A DNA stretch of 64,000 nt from JASBTN01 sp965228805 (GTDB taxonomy: Bacteria; Pseudomonadota; Alphaproteobacteria; Rhodobacterales; Rhodobacteraceae), in assembly GCF_965228805.1 (NCBI RefSeq), contig NZ_CBDDIE010000003.1:1302001-1366000 (forward strand), written 5' to 3'. Of this stretch, positions 25,521-33,587 are shown one piece after another. Numbering within the stretch: the first letter of the stretch is position 1; each line of letters opens with the position of its first letter. The notes under the pieces were generated by a model. That model was not told the origin of the DNA and ran no database searches. It worked only from the letters and a program-made list of their open reading frames with translations. A program made the translations under genes and the position numbers.

Positions 25521-27173
25521 GCCAAAAGCTGCCCAGACCATTTCGTCTATCCGACGTTCAAGCCCGTTGTCCGGACTATCGGCCATTCGGCCGTAGAGGT
25601 CGCGGCAAGCGGCTACAATCTCCATACCGACTTCGCTCGCCGGGTCCGGCAAGGGGAATTGCTCGACATACTGAGTGATAAAGCGCCTACGCCCGGCATA
25701 GAGCTTGTTGTTGAAGCGGCAGTCATAGAACTTTTCAATGAAAGTTGAATTGGCGACGCCCAAGGCAAGCCAAAGCAGGTCTTCGTTACCGGTCAGCCAA
25801 TAACAGTCCCCATTCACAACGGTTCCTTCAAGGTCCATCCAGAAGGTTGGCTGCTCCGAAATATCGCGGAACACCAATTTGGGCGCGGGCCAATCTGACG
25901 GGTTCTGCGGCACCCAAATCTCATACCACTGCCGCCCCGCTTCGATCACATAGCTGCGCCCTTCTAAGGTCTGACGATGCTCCTCAAGATAGGCCCTGCT
26001 GGCCGGGTACTCCTCCAAGTCAACTGCCCGTTTCTTCCCGTCGACCGTATGATGCGGGTAAAGCACCTTTCGGTTAGGCGGCTCAGGTCGAAAGCGTCGC
26101 GCCGTGTGATGCGTCGTGAGGGCGCGATGCAACTCAAGGTCACGGTCCCATTTCTTGGGTAAAAACACCTTGTCGGCACATGTCTTGATCCCAACCCTGA
26201 TCTTCCCAATGTCACGGAATGTGCCCCAAGTGTTGTCGCTGACGGTCGCCAGCCAGCTTTCAACACTATCGGAGGCAAGCCGCCAAACACCGGTTGTGTC
26301 GCCACCGGTATCCAATTTGCCCTGTTGAACAACAAAGACTCGGCCATCAGGAACGGCCACGGTGCCCTCATGTGAAAGGGCTGCAAGTGGGTCAGCGGCG
26401 GTGTGCGAAGGCTTTGCTTTTGTCTGGTAGATCGAACAGAACGATGGAGATACAGTCTCTGCACCAATCCCGCGCGCGATCAAGACAGCGGGCAAAACAG
26501 CAGCATCAAATAGCTTAGTGTCGCCCAAGTCAAAGACTTCGCGCAGCCGCAGGTCAGTCATAAGGCTGGCCCGGACGGATGCACCGCCTTTGGTTGTCAT
26601 AAACCGGTTCGAAACGATGATGCCTGCTGTGCCTTCCGGTGACAGCACTCTCGCCATTCCAAGTAGGAAGGCATGATACAGGTCTACGCGCCCGGTCAAT
26701 CCGAATTGCTGCGACAGTTGGCGGGCACGGTCTGCCCCGATTATCTGGGTTCTCACATATGGCGGATTGGCAATGATCATGTCGTAGGGGTCAGACGACC
26801 CAAAGAGGCCACCCGAAAAATCGTCAAGAACGTGGTCAAGGAAGCTGCCTAGTTGCAAATTAACTTCTACGCCAGGATGGGTGCGGGACAGACGCTCACG
26901 TGCTTCCGCCAAGGCCTCGGGGTCCGTTTCAAACCCATAGACCGCCACAGGTCCGTCAAGCCGGTCCAGAAGGGCAAGAAGCAATTCTCCGTGCCCAACA
27001 GCAGGGTCAAGGACACGAACAGCACGCTGCGATATTGGCGCGGATTCGCCGACGATGCGGTCGGCAACAAACTCGGCGAACTCTTTCGGGGTATAGGTCA
27101 CACCGCCTGCTTTTGTTTCCGTTACGTCGGAATATCGTACTTTTTCTGCTGTGCTGCTCTTTACCATCGCCAA
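25500..27173 (-). CDS. N6-adenine DNA methyltransferase of a type II restriction-modification system
   Basis: A 557-residue gamma-type amino-methyltransferase similar in layout to TaqI/Eco57I-type enzymes. The SAM-binding motif I is VRVLDPAVGHGELLLALLD (about residues 53-71) and the catalytic motif IV is MIIANPPYVRTQ. The C-terminal half (residues about 330-540) looks like the target-recognition domain: YWLTGNEDLLWLALGVANSTF and RRRFITQYVEQFPLPDP. Its 3' end overlaps that of the endonuclease in antisense. It would protect host DNA at the shared site. An ATG three codons in is an alternative start. Confidence 0.93.
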   Translation of the reverse strand: MAMVKSSTAEKVRYSDVTETKAGGVTYTPKEFAEFVADRIVGESAPISQRAVRVLDPAVGHGELLLALLDRLDGPVAVYGFETDPEALAEARERLSRTHPGVEVNLQLGSFLDHVLDDFSGGLFGSSDPYDMIIANPPYVRTQIIGADRARQLSQQFGLTGRVDLYHAFLLGMARVLSPEGTAGIIVSNRFMTTKGGASVRASLMTDLRLREVFDLGDTKLFDAAVLPAVLIARGIGAETVSPSFCSIYQTKAKPSHTAADPLAALSHEGTVAVPDGRVFVVQQGKLDTGGDTTGVWRLASDSVESWLATVSDNTWGTFRDIGKIRVGIKTCADKVFLPKKWDRDLELHRALTTHHTARRFRPEPPNRKVLYPHHTVDGKKRAVDLEEYPASRAYLEEHRQTLEGRSYVIEAGRQWYEIWVPQNPSDWPAPKLVFRDISEQPTFWMDLEGTVVNGDCYWLTGNEDLLWLALGVANSTFIEKFYDCRFNNKLYAGRRRFITQYVEQFPLPDPASEVGMEIVAACRDLYGRMADSPDNGLERRIDEMVWAAFGLPFEEV

Positions 27174-27293
27174 ACCTGTTTTCTTTCACCAATGCATACA
27201 GGCCATTGCCCTGCTGACACAAGCGGAAGCCCGTGTCGGGCCGGATGCGTGGGTCGTGTCGGTGAAGATGCGGCGTGTGCCGCGCAGAGCGCG

Positions 27294-27458
27294 TCAGAGA
27301 CGCGCGATAGCTGCCGAGTACCACAAAATAGCTTCGGCCAAATGCCAGACTGATCGACCGTAAACTAACAGCAGGGCCAACCCCGCGCCCAAGATCAATG
27401 CACGGCCTACCCTTCGGCGCCTCAAAGGGCGACAGTTGTCATTCGCCGGGCGTCTCAC
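27294..27458 (-). CDS. Small single-pass membrane protein (non-ATG start)
   Basis: A 54-residue frame starting VRRPANDNCRPLRRRR with one clear hydrophobic helix (ALILGAGLALLLVYG). The basic N-terminus with P-A-N-D-N is common in small alphaproteobacterial membrane proteins. Only GTG (27458) or TTG (27464) starts are available and the start overlaps the 3' end of the small cysteine protein, suggesting coupling. The function is unknown and the call is tentative. Confidence 0.4.
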   Translation of the reverse strand: MRRPANDNCRPLRRRRVGRALILGAGLALLLVYGRSVWHLAEAILWYSAAIARL

Positions 27459-27633
27459 TGACAACTCCGCATCTTGACTTATCGCCTCCACAGCGCGGCA
27501 CACCGGACAGTATCTGCATTGCAGAAAGATAGCTTGCGTGGGTGCAGCTAGGAACCTCGCGTCGAACGGCGTTTCCATCTTTGTCGCGCAATACAACCTG
27601 CCCCACTTTATAGAATGGACACCTAGTAGGCAT
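27439..27633 (-). CDS. Small four-cysteine hypothetical protein
   Basis: A 64-residue protein starting MPTRCPFYKVGQVVLRDKDG, with four Cys (positions 5, 30, 48, 55). AGGAGAGG lies seven bases upstream of the ATG, a good ribosome-binding site. K-V-G-Q-V-V-x-R-D-K-D-G looks like a small beta-barrel strand pair. I do not recognise the family. It is co-directional with the methylase and overlaps the small membrane frame. Confidence 0.6.
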   Translation of the reverse strand: MPTRCPFYKVGQVVLRDKDGNAVRREVPSCTHASYLSAMQILSGVPRCGGDKSRCGVVSETPGE

Positions 27634-27909
27634 TCGAAATCCTCTCCTCCGGCGGCGATAAAGCGCAAACACGGCGAGCGATCAATACTTCGAAAGGTTA
27701 GGTGGGAGGGATTGTGTGCCCCGGCTTCGAGGGGTGGGGTGGAGTGTTGAGCCGGGGCACAGAAACCAGGGCGAACGGAACATGATTTGACGCCCTTGCT
27801 CATGGTCTAAGTAACAAAGGTTAACAGCCAGTTAACCATACGCGCGCTGTAGATCCTGTGTTCAATTAGGCACAACTCATCCACCTTTTTATTGGGGCTG
27901 TGAGCGACA

Positions 27910-28272
27910 TCAAATTCCAACGAAGAACTTGTCCACGCGTCGCCAGAAATGCAGGAGATCCCGTGCAAGGGGTAACTCTCGGCGCATACAGTCGATGGCA
28001 TAGACATCTGCTGCGAGCACCGCAGCTAGCCGATAGGTCATTGCAGCCACGCTTTCTTTCTCATCTTCGTCGTTTTGGGAAAGGTTGTCCTCAATGATTG
28101 AAGCAGCGGAGGTGAGAGAAAAAATGATCGAAAGCGCGGGCTCGGACGGCCACCTCAGGCACATCCGGCGTACGAGCGAGCGCCGTTGTTCATTACTGCC
28201 AGACAGCAGTTCCTCCAGCGCGCACTCGATCATCTCATCGATCGGTGTTTCGCGTGCCAAAATGTCACCCAC
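27910..28272 (-). CDS. Hypothetical protein, 120 residues, copy A of a duplicated pair
   Basis: A 120-residue protein read from GTG (28270-28272). It is clearly homologous over its full length to the protein at 45227-45589 on the same strand (both contain DILARETPIDEMIECALEEL, RWPSEPALSIIFSLTSAA and ARDLLHFWRRVD). It appears all-helical and acidic in the middle (NDEDEKESV). The start is set by the paralogue, in which an in-frame TGA lies three codons upstream of the same GTG. Codon changes concentrate at third positions and the acidic loop, so both copies look maintained. No known domain is recognised. Confidence 0.7.
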   Translation of the reverse strand: MGDILARETPIDEMIECALEELLSGSNEQRRSLVRRMCLRWPSEPALSIIFSLTSAASIIEDNLSQNDEDEKESVAAMTYRLAAVLAADVYAIDCMRRELPLARDLLHFWRRVDKFFVGI

Positions 28273-28354
28273 CGCTTCCCACAATAGAAGCCCCGAAGGA
28301 AACAATAGCAGAAACCGAAAGTTCCGGCGAATTAATACGCCCCAGCAATTTAGG

Positions 28355-28382
28355 AGCACCCCCAACCGAAGTCGGGGGTGCT
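28355..28382. repeat. Perfect 9-bp stem-loop
   Basis: AGCACCCCC (28355) pairs perfectly with GGGGGTGCT (28374) around a 10-base loop. It lies between the nuclease gene and copy A of the 120-residue pair. There is no T run on either side, so it is not a standard terminator. The rest of 28273-28499 shows no gene. Confidence 0.6.
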
Positions 28383-28499
28383 GGTTGAAACAGCCACGGG
28401 GCGATTGTGGGTCTGCTCCATCCGCCCGACTGGTTACCCAAATCCCGAAGCGCCTACACCCTGTCTAAATGTTGGGTTGGCATTGATCGGCCGAATGCC

Positions 28500-28886
28500 T
28501 TACCTGCACCAGAACTCAGGACCGTCTGGGTATCTCCTGGCAAGCCCCTCCTCAATGAGGATCTCTCCGACATTTCGGCCTCGGACGCGGATTACGGCGA
28601 GCGTCCGGCCATACTTGTCAGCCCCATGCCGCTCCACGGAGAACTGATTTTCGGATAAAAGTTCCACCAAGCGAGCCGAGGCCTTTCGAGCAAGCCTCCT
28701 CTCCCTCTCGCCTCCACAAATGTTCGTTTGGGGCTCAGGGGTATCAAACCCCATGAGGCGGATCTTTTCTCCGCGCAGCCAGATCGTATCACCGTCCACC
28801 ACGCAGGTGTATCGCTCACCGCTTCCACACTTCGGCATGGCAGAGGCAGAGAAGCCGGTGAGGCATGCAACCAACGCCACACACAC
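28500..28886 (-). CDS. Exported thermonuclease (SNase-like) family protein
   Basis: A 128-residue protein read from GTG. A signal peptide (MCVALVACLTGFSASA) leads to a staphylococcal-nuclease-like OB fold: TCVVDGDTIWLRGEKIRLMG, FDTPEPQ, then ADKYGRTLAVIRVRGRNVGE and GLARRYPDG. The expected catalytic Asp/Arg pattern (D-G-D-T and L-x-G-F-D-T-P-E) is present. Staphylococcal nuclease family members degrade nucleic acids, here probably in the periplasm or outside. It begins 22 bases after the stop of the lipoprotein gene and is probably co-transcribed with it. Confidence 0.85.
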   Translation of the reverse strand: MCVALVACLTGFSASAMPKCGSGERYTCVVDGDTIWLRGEKIRLMGFDTPEPQTNICGGERERRLARKASARLVELLSENQFSVERHGADKYGRTLAVIRVRGRNVGEILIEEGLARRYPDGPEFWCR

Positions 28887-28907
28887 AAAAGCTTTGTTGT
28901 TGAGCCG

Positions 28908-29354
28908 TTAGCTTTCTGCATCCGCAGCCACACCTTGACGATAGAAGATGATCCTGCCCGCCTGGTCATTGGTTGCGCAGGAGCCTGGACCAATCACAAC
29001 CCGCTTGGTGGCCGTCAGGGGACCAATTCCATTGTCCCTTGCCTCTGTAGCGTTCTTGCAGGGAGGCAGTTCGATGCGCTGATAGCCTTTCGAAATCATG
29101 CAGGCCTCATAGTTCCGCTTGCGTGCGTCGGCGTTAGCGTCTTGGGCCTCGTAGTACCCCGTCAGGACGGCGACAACAATCTCGGCGCCTGGGCTCCGGT
29201 TTACCTCGACTTCTTGGGCTGCCTTCGTTTCACACGCTGCACGGTCTTGCTCAAAATCCGAATAGCGCATGTTGTTTTTGACAAAGGTTTCCTGTGCGAC
29301 ACAGCCTGTAAGTGCGATACCTGCGCAGGCCGAAATGACGAGTTTGGTCTTCAT
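28908..29354 (-). CDS. Hypothetical lipoprotein
   Basis: A 148-residue protein with a lipoprotein signal, MKTKLVISACAGIALTGC, where L-T-G-C is the lipobox and Cys18 the lipidation site. The mature part has YSDFEQDRAACETKAAQEV and ARKRNYEACMISKGYQRIEL, with Cys residues that may pair. Short secreted proteins with a C-M-x-x-K-G-[YW] motif are common in proteobacteria and unassigned. It is anchored to the outer membrane or inner-membrane periplasmic face. The 231-base gap to 29586 holds the divergent promoters; nothing else is seen there. Confidence 0.75.
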   Translation of the reverse strand: MKTKLVISACAGIALTGCVAQETFVKNNMRYSDFEQDRAACETKAAQEVEVNRSPGAEIVVAVLTGYYEAQDANADARKRNYEACMISKGYQRIELPPCKNATEARDNGIGPLTATKRVVIGPGSCATNDQAGRIIFYRQGVAADAES

Positions 29355-29585
29355 GAAATTGTCTTTCCTTCAACCTCTTGGGGAATCAGCGAAATGACAC
29401 TCCGCACATCGCAAAAGTGCTTTCCACTGCGCAATATGCAAAAACCACTAAGAAATCCCACCTATCCAAAAGTATAGACATCAACCAGCTCGCCGCTCCC
29501 CGGGAAGTCACCTGCGCCAAAGAAGATTCTCACAAGAGTTGACAGGTGCTCTAGTCTTTCGTTGTCTGAAGACAGGAATTTTCTC

Positions 29586-29945
29586 ATGCGTATTTCAATA
29601 GACCATCACATCCTACGCAAAGGCTGGCTCTTCAAGACGACCTTCTACGAGGTCCGTTTGAGCGTTGCCTTTACCCATGAAGAGAAACAGATCATCCGGC
29701 AAAGGGGACTGCTCCAGACCAAGCTGGTGGATCGTCGCCCGGCCAATGCGCGGGTGGATGACCGCGATGAGAGATTCGAGCTGCGGGTCGAACACCTGAT
29801 GGATGGGCGCGTGGATCGCTTTCTCTGCGCCACGCCGTCCCAAGCCAAGATCTATGAGGACGATCTGCTGGCAATGCTCGCTCAGATGAAGCTCTGGCTT
29901 GATGACAATGCCGAGACCGGCAGTCGGACAGTGGTCGAGCTCTGA
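29586..29945 (+). CDS. Hypothetical protein, first gene of the conjugation-like unit
   Basis: A 119-residue, charged, cytoplasmic-looking protein (MRISIDHHILRKGWLFKTTF, later AFTHEEKQIIRQRGLL). No family is recognised. The start at 29586 is favoured by CAGGAA eight to twelve bases ahead; an in-frame TTG lies at 29562. Its stop overlaps the ATG of the ATPase by one base (TGATG), so it is translationally coupled and may be an accessory subunit of that machine. Confidence 0.7.
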   Translation: MRISIDHHILRKGWLFKTTFYEVRLSVAFTHEEKQIIRQRGLLQTKLVDRRPANARVDDRDERFELRVEHLMDGRVDRFLCATPSQAKIYEDDLLAMLAQMKLWLDDNAETGSRTVVEL

Positions 29946-32020
29946 TGGGACGCGGGTTTACAGAACTCTACGTCTCCTCGGTGGTGGGGGCGTTTCTCAT
30001 TGGCACATTCCTGCTTCTGGCCGTGATCCTGTCGCCTCTCATCCTGATCGGTGTGCCGACCTATGTGGTGACCCGTCTCTACCTGCAAAGCCCCGCCCGC
30101 CTGGAGCGGCTCGCCCGGGAAGAAACCGAGCTTTTGTACCGCCACGCCCAGGCTGGCACGGCGCAGCTGTCTGATACGGAGATCGACCGCGCCCTGGCCC
30201 AGCATTGGCCCGCAGACACACCGGACCACTTGAAGGTTCAGCTTCTGGAGATCGGCCGGGCGCTCTTCGCGGCGGAAGGCCTGCTGCCGGATATCCCGCC
30301 GCCGCCCGCGCTGTGCAACACGGTGGAAGGGGCGCGCTATCGCGACATGCTGGCCCGGGCGGGACAGGCCCGCAGCGACCGGGTGATGGTGCTCTCGGCG
30401 CTTGAGGTGATTTCAGACAGCTTGGCCACGATCGCCGCGGCGGTGCCGCCGATAGACGGCGATGTGCTGGTTGAGGTCACCCAGTTCGTCCACCCGCTTG
30501 GAAATGCCGTGCAGAACGTCATTGCGCCCTTCTTCCAGGACAATGACTACAATCACTTCAATCGGCTGCGCGAGCGGCTTGATGCCAACCTCGCCACAAC
30601 CCATCGTAGCCAGCCGATCTTCCCGCGCGACTACAAGGGTGAGGAGGTGGTGGAGACCTACCTGTCCGGCACGCTTCTGAAGGAGCTCTTCAAGCTGCGC
30701 ACCCCCTTTGCCATTCCCGAGAAGAGCCGCTTTGAGCACAGCCATATCGTGGCAGGCTCGGGACATGGCAAAACCCAGACGCTGCAGTATTTCATCGCCA
30801 GAGACCTTGAGGATGTTGCCAGAGGGGATAAGTCCATCGTCGTGATCGACAGCCAGGGCGATCTCATCAATACGATCCTGAAGGCCAAACACCTGCCACC
30901 GGAACAGATCGTATTGATCGATCCGGAAGACATCGCCTATCCGGTGAGCCTCAACCTCTTCTCCGTGGGGCAGGACCGGCTGGAACGCTATGACGCCCTG
31001 GAACGCGAGCGGCTCACCAACTCGATCATTGAGCTTTACGACTTTGTGCTGGGCTCGCTTCTGTCGGCGGGCATGACCGCCAAACAGAGCGTGGTCTTCC
31101 GCTATGTGACCCGGCTGATGTTCCATATCCCGGATGCCACCATCCATACTCTGCGCGAGCTGATGGAACCCGGCGGAACGGACGCCTACCAGGAGCATAT
31201 CGCAAAGCTCGACGGCACGCCCCGGCGTTTCTTTGAGACTGAGTTCGACAGCAAAGAGTTCACCAATACCAAGACCCAGGTCTTGCGCCGTCTCTACGGC
31301 GTGCTGGAGAACCAGACCTTCGAGCGCATGTTCTCCCACCCGCAATCGAAGCTCGACATGTTCACCGAGATGAATGCGGGCAAGCTCATCCTGATCAACA
31401 CCTCAAAGAGCCTGCTGAAGGAACAGGGCACGGAGATCTTCGGCCGTTTCTTCATTGCGCTCATTGCCCAGGCCGCCCAGGAACGCGCCACCCTGCCAGG
31501 CCACGACCGCCTGCCGGTGATGGTCTATGTGGATGAGGCCCAGGACTACTTCGACCAGAACATCGGTGTCATTCTCAGCCAGGCGCGCAAATACAAGGTC
31601 GGAATGATCATGGCGCATCAATACCTGGGACAGCTCTCCAGCGGCCTCCAAGAAGCCTTCGAGGCCAATACCTCGATCAAACTGGCAGGCGGTGTCTCTG
31701 CCCGCGATGCCCGCGCTCTGGCCGGTCAGATGGCCACCAGCCATGAGATCGTCCAGAAACAGCCCAAGGGCACATTCGCCACTTTTGTGCGGGGCCTGAC
31801 CCAGGCGGCCGTGCCCGTCAGCTTTCCCTTCTTTGTTCTGGAGCGATCGGAGCGGGCGACAAAATCAGGTCGTGAGGCGATCCGGCAACACAGCCGTGAG
31901 GCCTATGCGGAACCCTGGCAGCCCATGGATCGCCATGAGCATACCTCCGAGGATCCACCGTCCGGACTGCCCCCGGAAAACGACCAAGATGATCCCGTCA
32001 AACCTTCGCCGGAGCTTTGA
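29945..32020 (+). CDS. VirD4/TraG-like type IV coupling ATPase (TraM-recognition / HerA-like)
   Basis: A 691-residue membrane-anchored ATPase. An N-terminal hydrophobic hairpin (VVGAFLIGTFLLLAVILSPL, about residues 8-35) is followed by the motor domain: Walker A GSGHGKTQ (about residue 271), SIVVIDSQGDLINTIL, Walker B VMVYVDEAQDYFD (about residue 525), and KVGMIMAHQYLGQLSSGLQ, the sensor region of conjugative coupling proteins. The C-terminus is acidic and Pro-rich. Such proteins bring relaxase-DNA complexes to a type IV secretion channel. It is coupled to the small gene before it and followed 19 bases later by a replication-relaxation-type gene. No relaxase or VirB genes are in view. Confidence 0.88.
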   Translation: MGRGFTELYVSSVVGAFLIGTFLLLAVILSPLILIGVPTYVVTRLYLQSPARLERLAREETELLYRHAQAGTAQLSDTEIDRALAQHWPADTPDHLKVQLLEIGRALFAAEGLLPDIPPPPALCNTVEGARYRDMLARAGQARSDRVMVLSALEVISDSLATIAAAVPPIDGDVLVEVTQFVHPLGNAVQNVIAPFFQDNDYNHFNRLRERLDANLATTHRSQPIFPRDYKGEEVVETYLSGTLLKELFKLRTPFAIPEKSRFEHSHIVAGSGHGKTQTLQYFIARDLEDVARGDKSIVVIDSQGDLINTILKAKHLPPEQIVLIDPEDIAYPVSLNLFSVGQDRLERYDALERERLTNSIIELYDFVLGSLLSAGMTAKQSVVFRYVTRLMFHIPDATIHTLRELMEPGGTDAYQEHIAKLDGTPRRFFETEFDSKEFTNTKTQVLRRLYGVLENQTFERMFSHPQSKLDMFTEMNAGKLILINTSKSLLKEQGTEIFGRFFIALIAQAAQERATLPGHDRLPVMVYVDEAQDYFDQNIGVILSQARKYKVGMIMAHQYLGQLSSGLQEAFEANTSIKLAGGVSARDARALAGQMATSHEIVQKQPKGTFATFVRGLTQAAVPVSFPFFVLERSERATKSGREAIRQHSREAYAEPWQPMDRHEHTSEDPPSGLPPENDQDDPVKPSPEL

Positions 32021-32039
32021 TCCGCCCTAGCCTGAGACC

Positions 32040-32936
32040 ATGCGCTACGGGTTTCAAAATCGCCAAACTTCCGATCTTTCAAACAGTGACGGGTCCGCGG
32101 GCATCATCCGTTTGACCGGGCGCGACATTCGCTGGCTCAAACATATTGAGCGTCACGGACCACAGAGCTCCAGCTATCTGCATGCGCTTAGCAAAGACAC
32201 GCATCGAAGCAAGGATACGGCGCTGCGACAGTTGCAGAAGCTGCGCAACTCCGGCCATCTGCATCTCCCCAAGCAACAGCGCGCCACCTACAGGGCGGGC
32301 TTCAACCCGTTCATCTACGCGCTGACAGAGCGGGGCAAGGACGCGCTCCATGATCGGGGTATGGCTGAGCCAACACTTCAGCCGCACGGCCATTGGGTGC
32401 ATGGGTTCATGACCGCCTGCGCCAGTGCCTCCATCGACATGACCGCGCAACGACACAATGTGCGCTTCATCCCCGGGCACAAGATCCTGGAGATAAAACA
32501 GGCTCCCCTGGCTGTTCCGATTGGGGGGCGCAAACTCATCCCGGATCAGCTCTTCGCCCTGGATTATGGAGGAAGTTATCGGGCCTTTGCTATGGAGGTT
32601 GATCGCGGCACAGAGCCCAAGCGCTCAAAGACGCCCCGCAAGAGCTATGTGAGCTCCATCAGGCTTTACCGTCACCTTCTGGAGCGAGGCCTCCACCGAG
32701 ACCATTATGGGCTCAAGGCAAACCTGCTCATCCTTTGGGTCTTCTCCAGCAGAGCCAATGAAGAGCGCTTTCTGGACCTGGTCGCGGATCACGCTGGCGG
32801 CACGGCGCGGGCCTTCCTGACCCAGAGTGTTGAGGGGTTTCAGGATGACTGGCGCCCGCCCGAGCTATGGACGCATCTCTTTGAAGACCCTTGGAACCGC
32901 GCCGGTGCCCCGCCGGTGTCCATCGAAAAAGGGTGA
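32040..32936 (+). CDS. Replication-relaxation (winged-helix) family protein
   Basis: A 298-residue protein. The N-terminal winged helix (IIRLTGRDIRWLKHIERHG, then DTALRQLQKLRNSGHLHLP) is followed by a beta-rich domain with LIPDQLFALDYGGSYRAFAM and EVDRGTE; the P-D...E-x-D arrangement resembles a nuclease-like core found in this family. Replication-relaxation proteins are usually encoded next to conjugative coupling ATPases in integrative elements, as here. They probably bind origin-of-transfer DNA, though their biochemistry is little known. The gene is the last of the three-gene plus-strand unit. Confidence 0.78.
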   Translation: MRYGFQNRQTSDLSNSDGSAGIIRLTGRDIRWLKHIERHGPQSSSYLHALSKDTHRSKDTALRQLQKLRNSGHLHLPKQQRATYRAGFNPFIYALTERGKDALHDRGMAEPTLQPHGHWVHGFMTACASASIDMTAQRHNVRFIPGHKILEIKQAPLAVPIGGRKLIPDQLFALDYGGSYRAFAMEVDRGTEPKRSKTPRKSYVSSIRLYRHLLERGLHRDHYGLKANLLILWVFSSRANEERFLDLVADHAGGTARAFLTQSVEGFQDDWRPPELWTHLFEDPWNRAGAPPVSIEKG

Positions 32937-32967
32937 CCGAAGTGTGCACCTCCGGTCACCCATACTC

Positions 32968-33168
32968 CTAGTCAGGAGTGTCGGTCGGGTTTTTGCGTTC
33001 TGCCAGCCGCACTTTGAGCCACTCCAGCACTTCGCTTTCTACCCATCCCACCCTGTTCGGGCCCAGCTTTACCCTCTTGGGGAATTGGCCTGCCTTTTCC
33101 AGGCGTGCGACATGTTGCGGCGAGTAAAGAACCAGCTCCTTCAACTGGCGTTTCGACAAGATCCTCAT
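32968..33168 (-). CDS. AlpA-like helix-turn-helix regulator
   Basis: A 66-residue DNA-binding protein of the AlpA/excisionase type: MRILSKRQLKELVLYSPQHV, then ARLEKAGQFPKRVKLGPNRV and GWVESEVLEWLKVRL. AlpA-type proteins commonly regulate integrase or excision genes of islands. The start at 33168 has GGAGAG seven bases upstream. It is the last recognisable integrative-element gene before the RTX region, and convergent with the replication-relaxation gene. Any integrase it serves is not in the window. Confidence 0.88.
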   Translation of the reverse strand: MRILSKRQLKELVLYSPQHVARLEKAGQFPKRVKLGPNRVGWVESEVLEWLKVRLAERKNPTDTPD

Positions 33169-33587
33169 CACGATCTCTCCATAGCTGAAGAGCATCGCGA
33201 TGCCCTAGGTTACGACAATACCAAGGCAGGAAAGAGCGTAGCAGCACGTTGCACGCGTGGGTAGAGTGATTATCGGCGAAGCCAATAGGCAAATTAGGTG
33301 CTCGGCCTCGCTGTTGCAATCTCGGGATGTCAAAACTCGGCTCTTTATGGAACCGACTTCTATTCATCGACTGTCTTTTGGGTTGGAGAACCGGCCAACT
33401 TCACAAAGAGGACTTACTAGGAATAGGTCGAACTCAAAACAAACTTGTATAAAGCTCTGATCACGATCCTCACTTTGGACACTTTTGCGTCCGAAGTGCT
33501 GACCGGTCTTTTGCTTCACTCATGCTCCGAAGCACGGAACGAAATCTCACGTTGCGTGCCCGAGATCCGGGAGTTTGGGGGAGCGAG
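33169..33587. other. Intergenic stretch, no gene seen
   Basis: About 420 bases between the AlpA gene and the RTX gene. A near-perfect hairpin CACTTTGGAC/GTCCGAAGTG (33471-33498, one G-T pair) lies about 90 bases before the RTX start, and TTGTATAAAGC upstream of it is AT-rich. These may belong to the RTX promoter or leader. No coding sequence is credible here. Confidence 0.5.

Noticed and set aside
28355..28382. Terminator for the nuclease or the 120-residue gene
   Set aside because: The stem is perfect but neither side has a T run; kept only as a stem-loop.
32079..32480. 133-residue minus-strand frame opposite the replication-relaxation gene
   Set aside because: No ribosome-binding site or family resemblance; the plus-strand gene explains the open frame.
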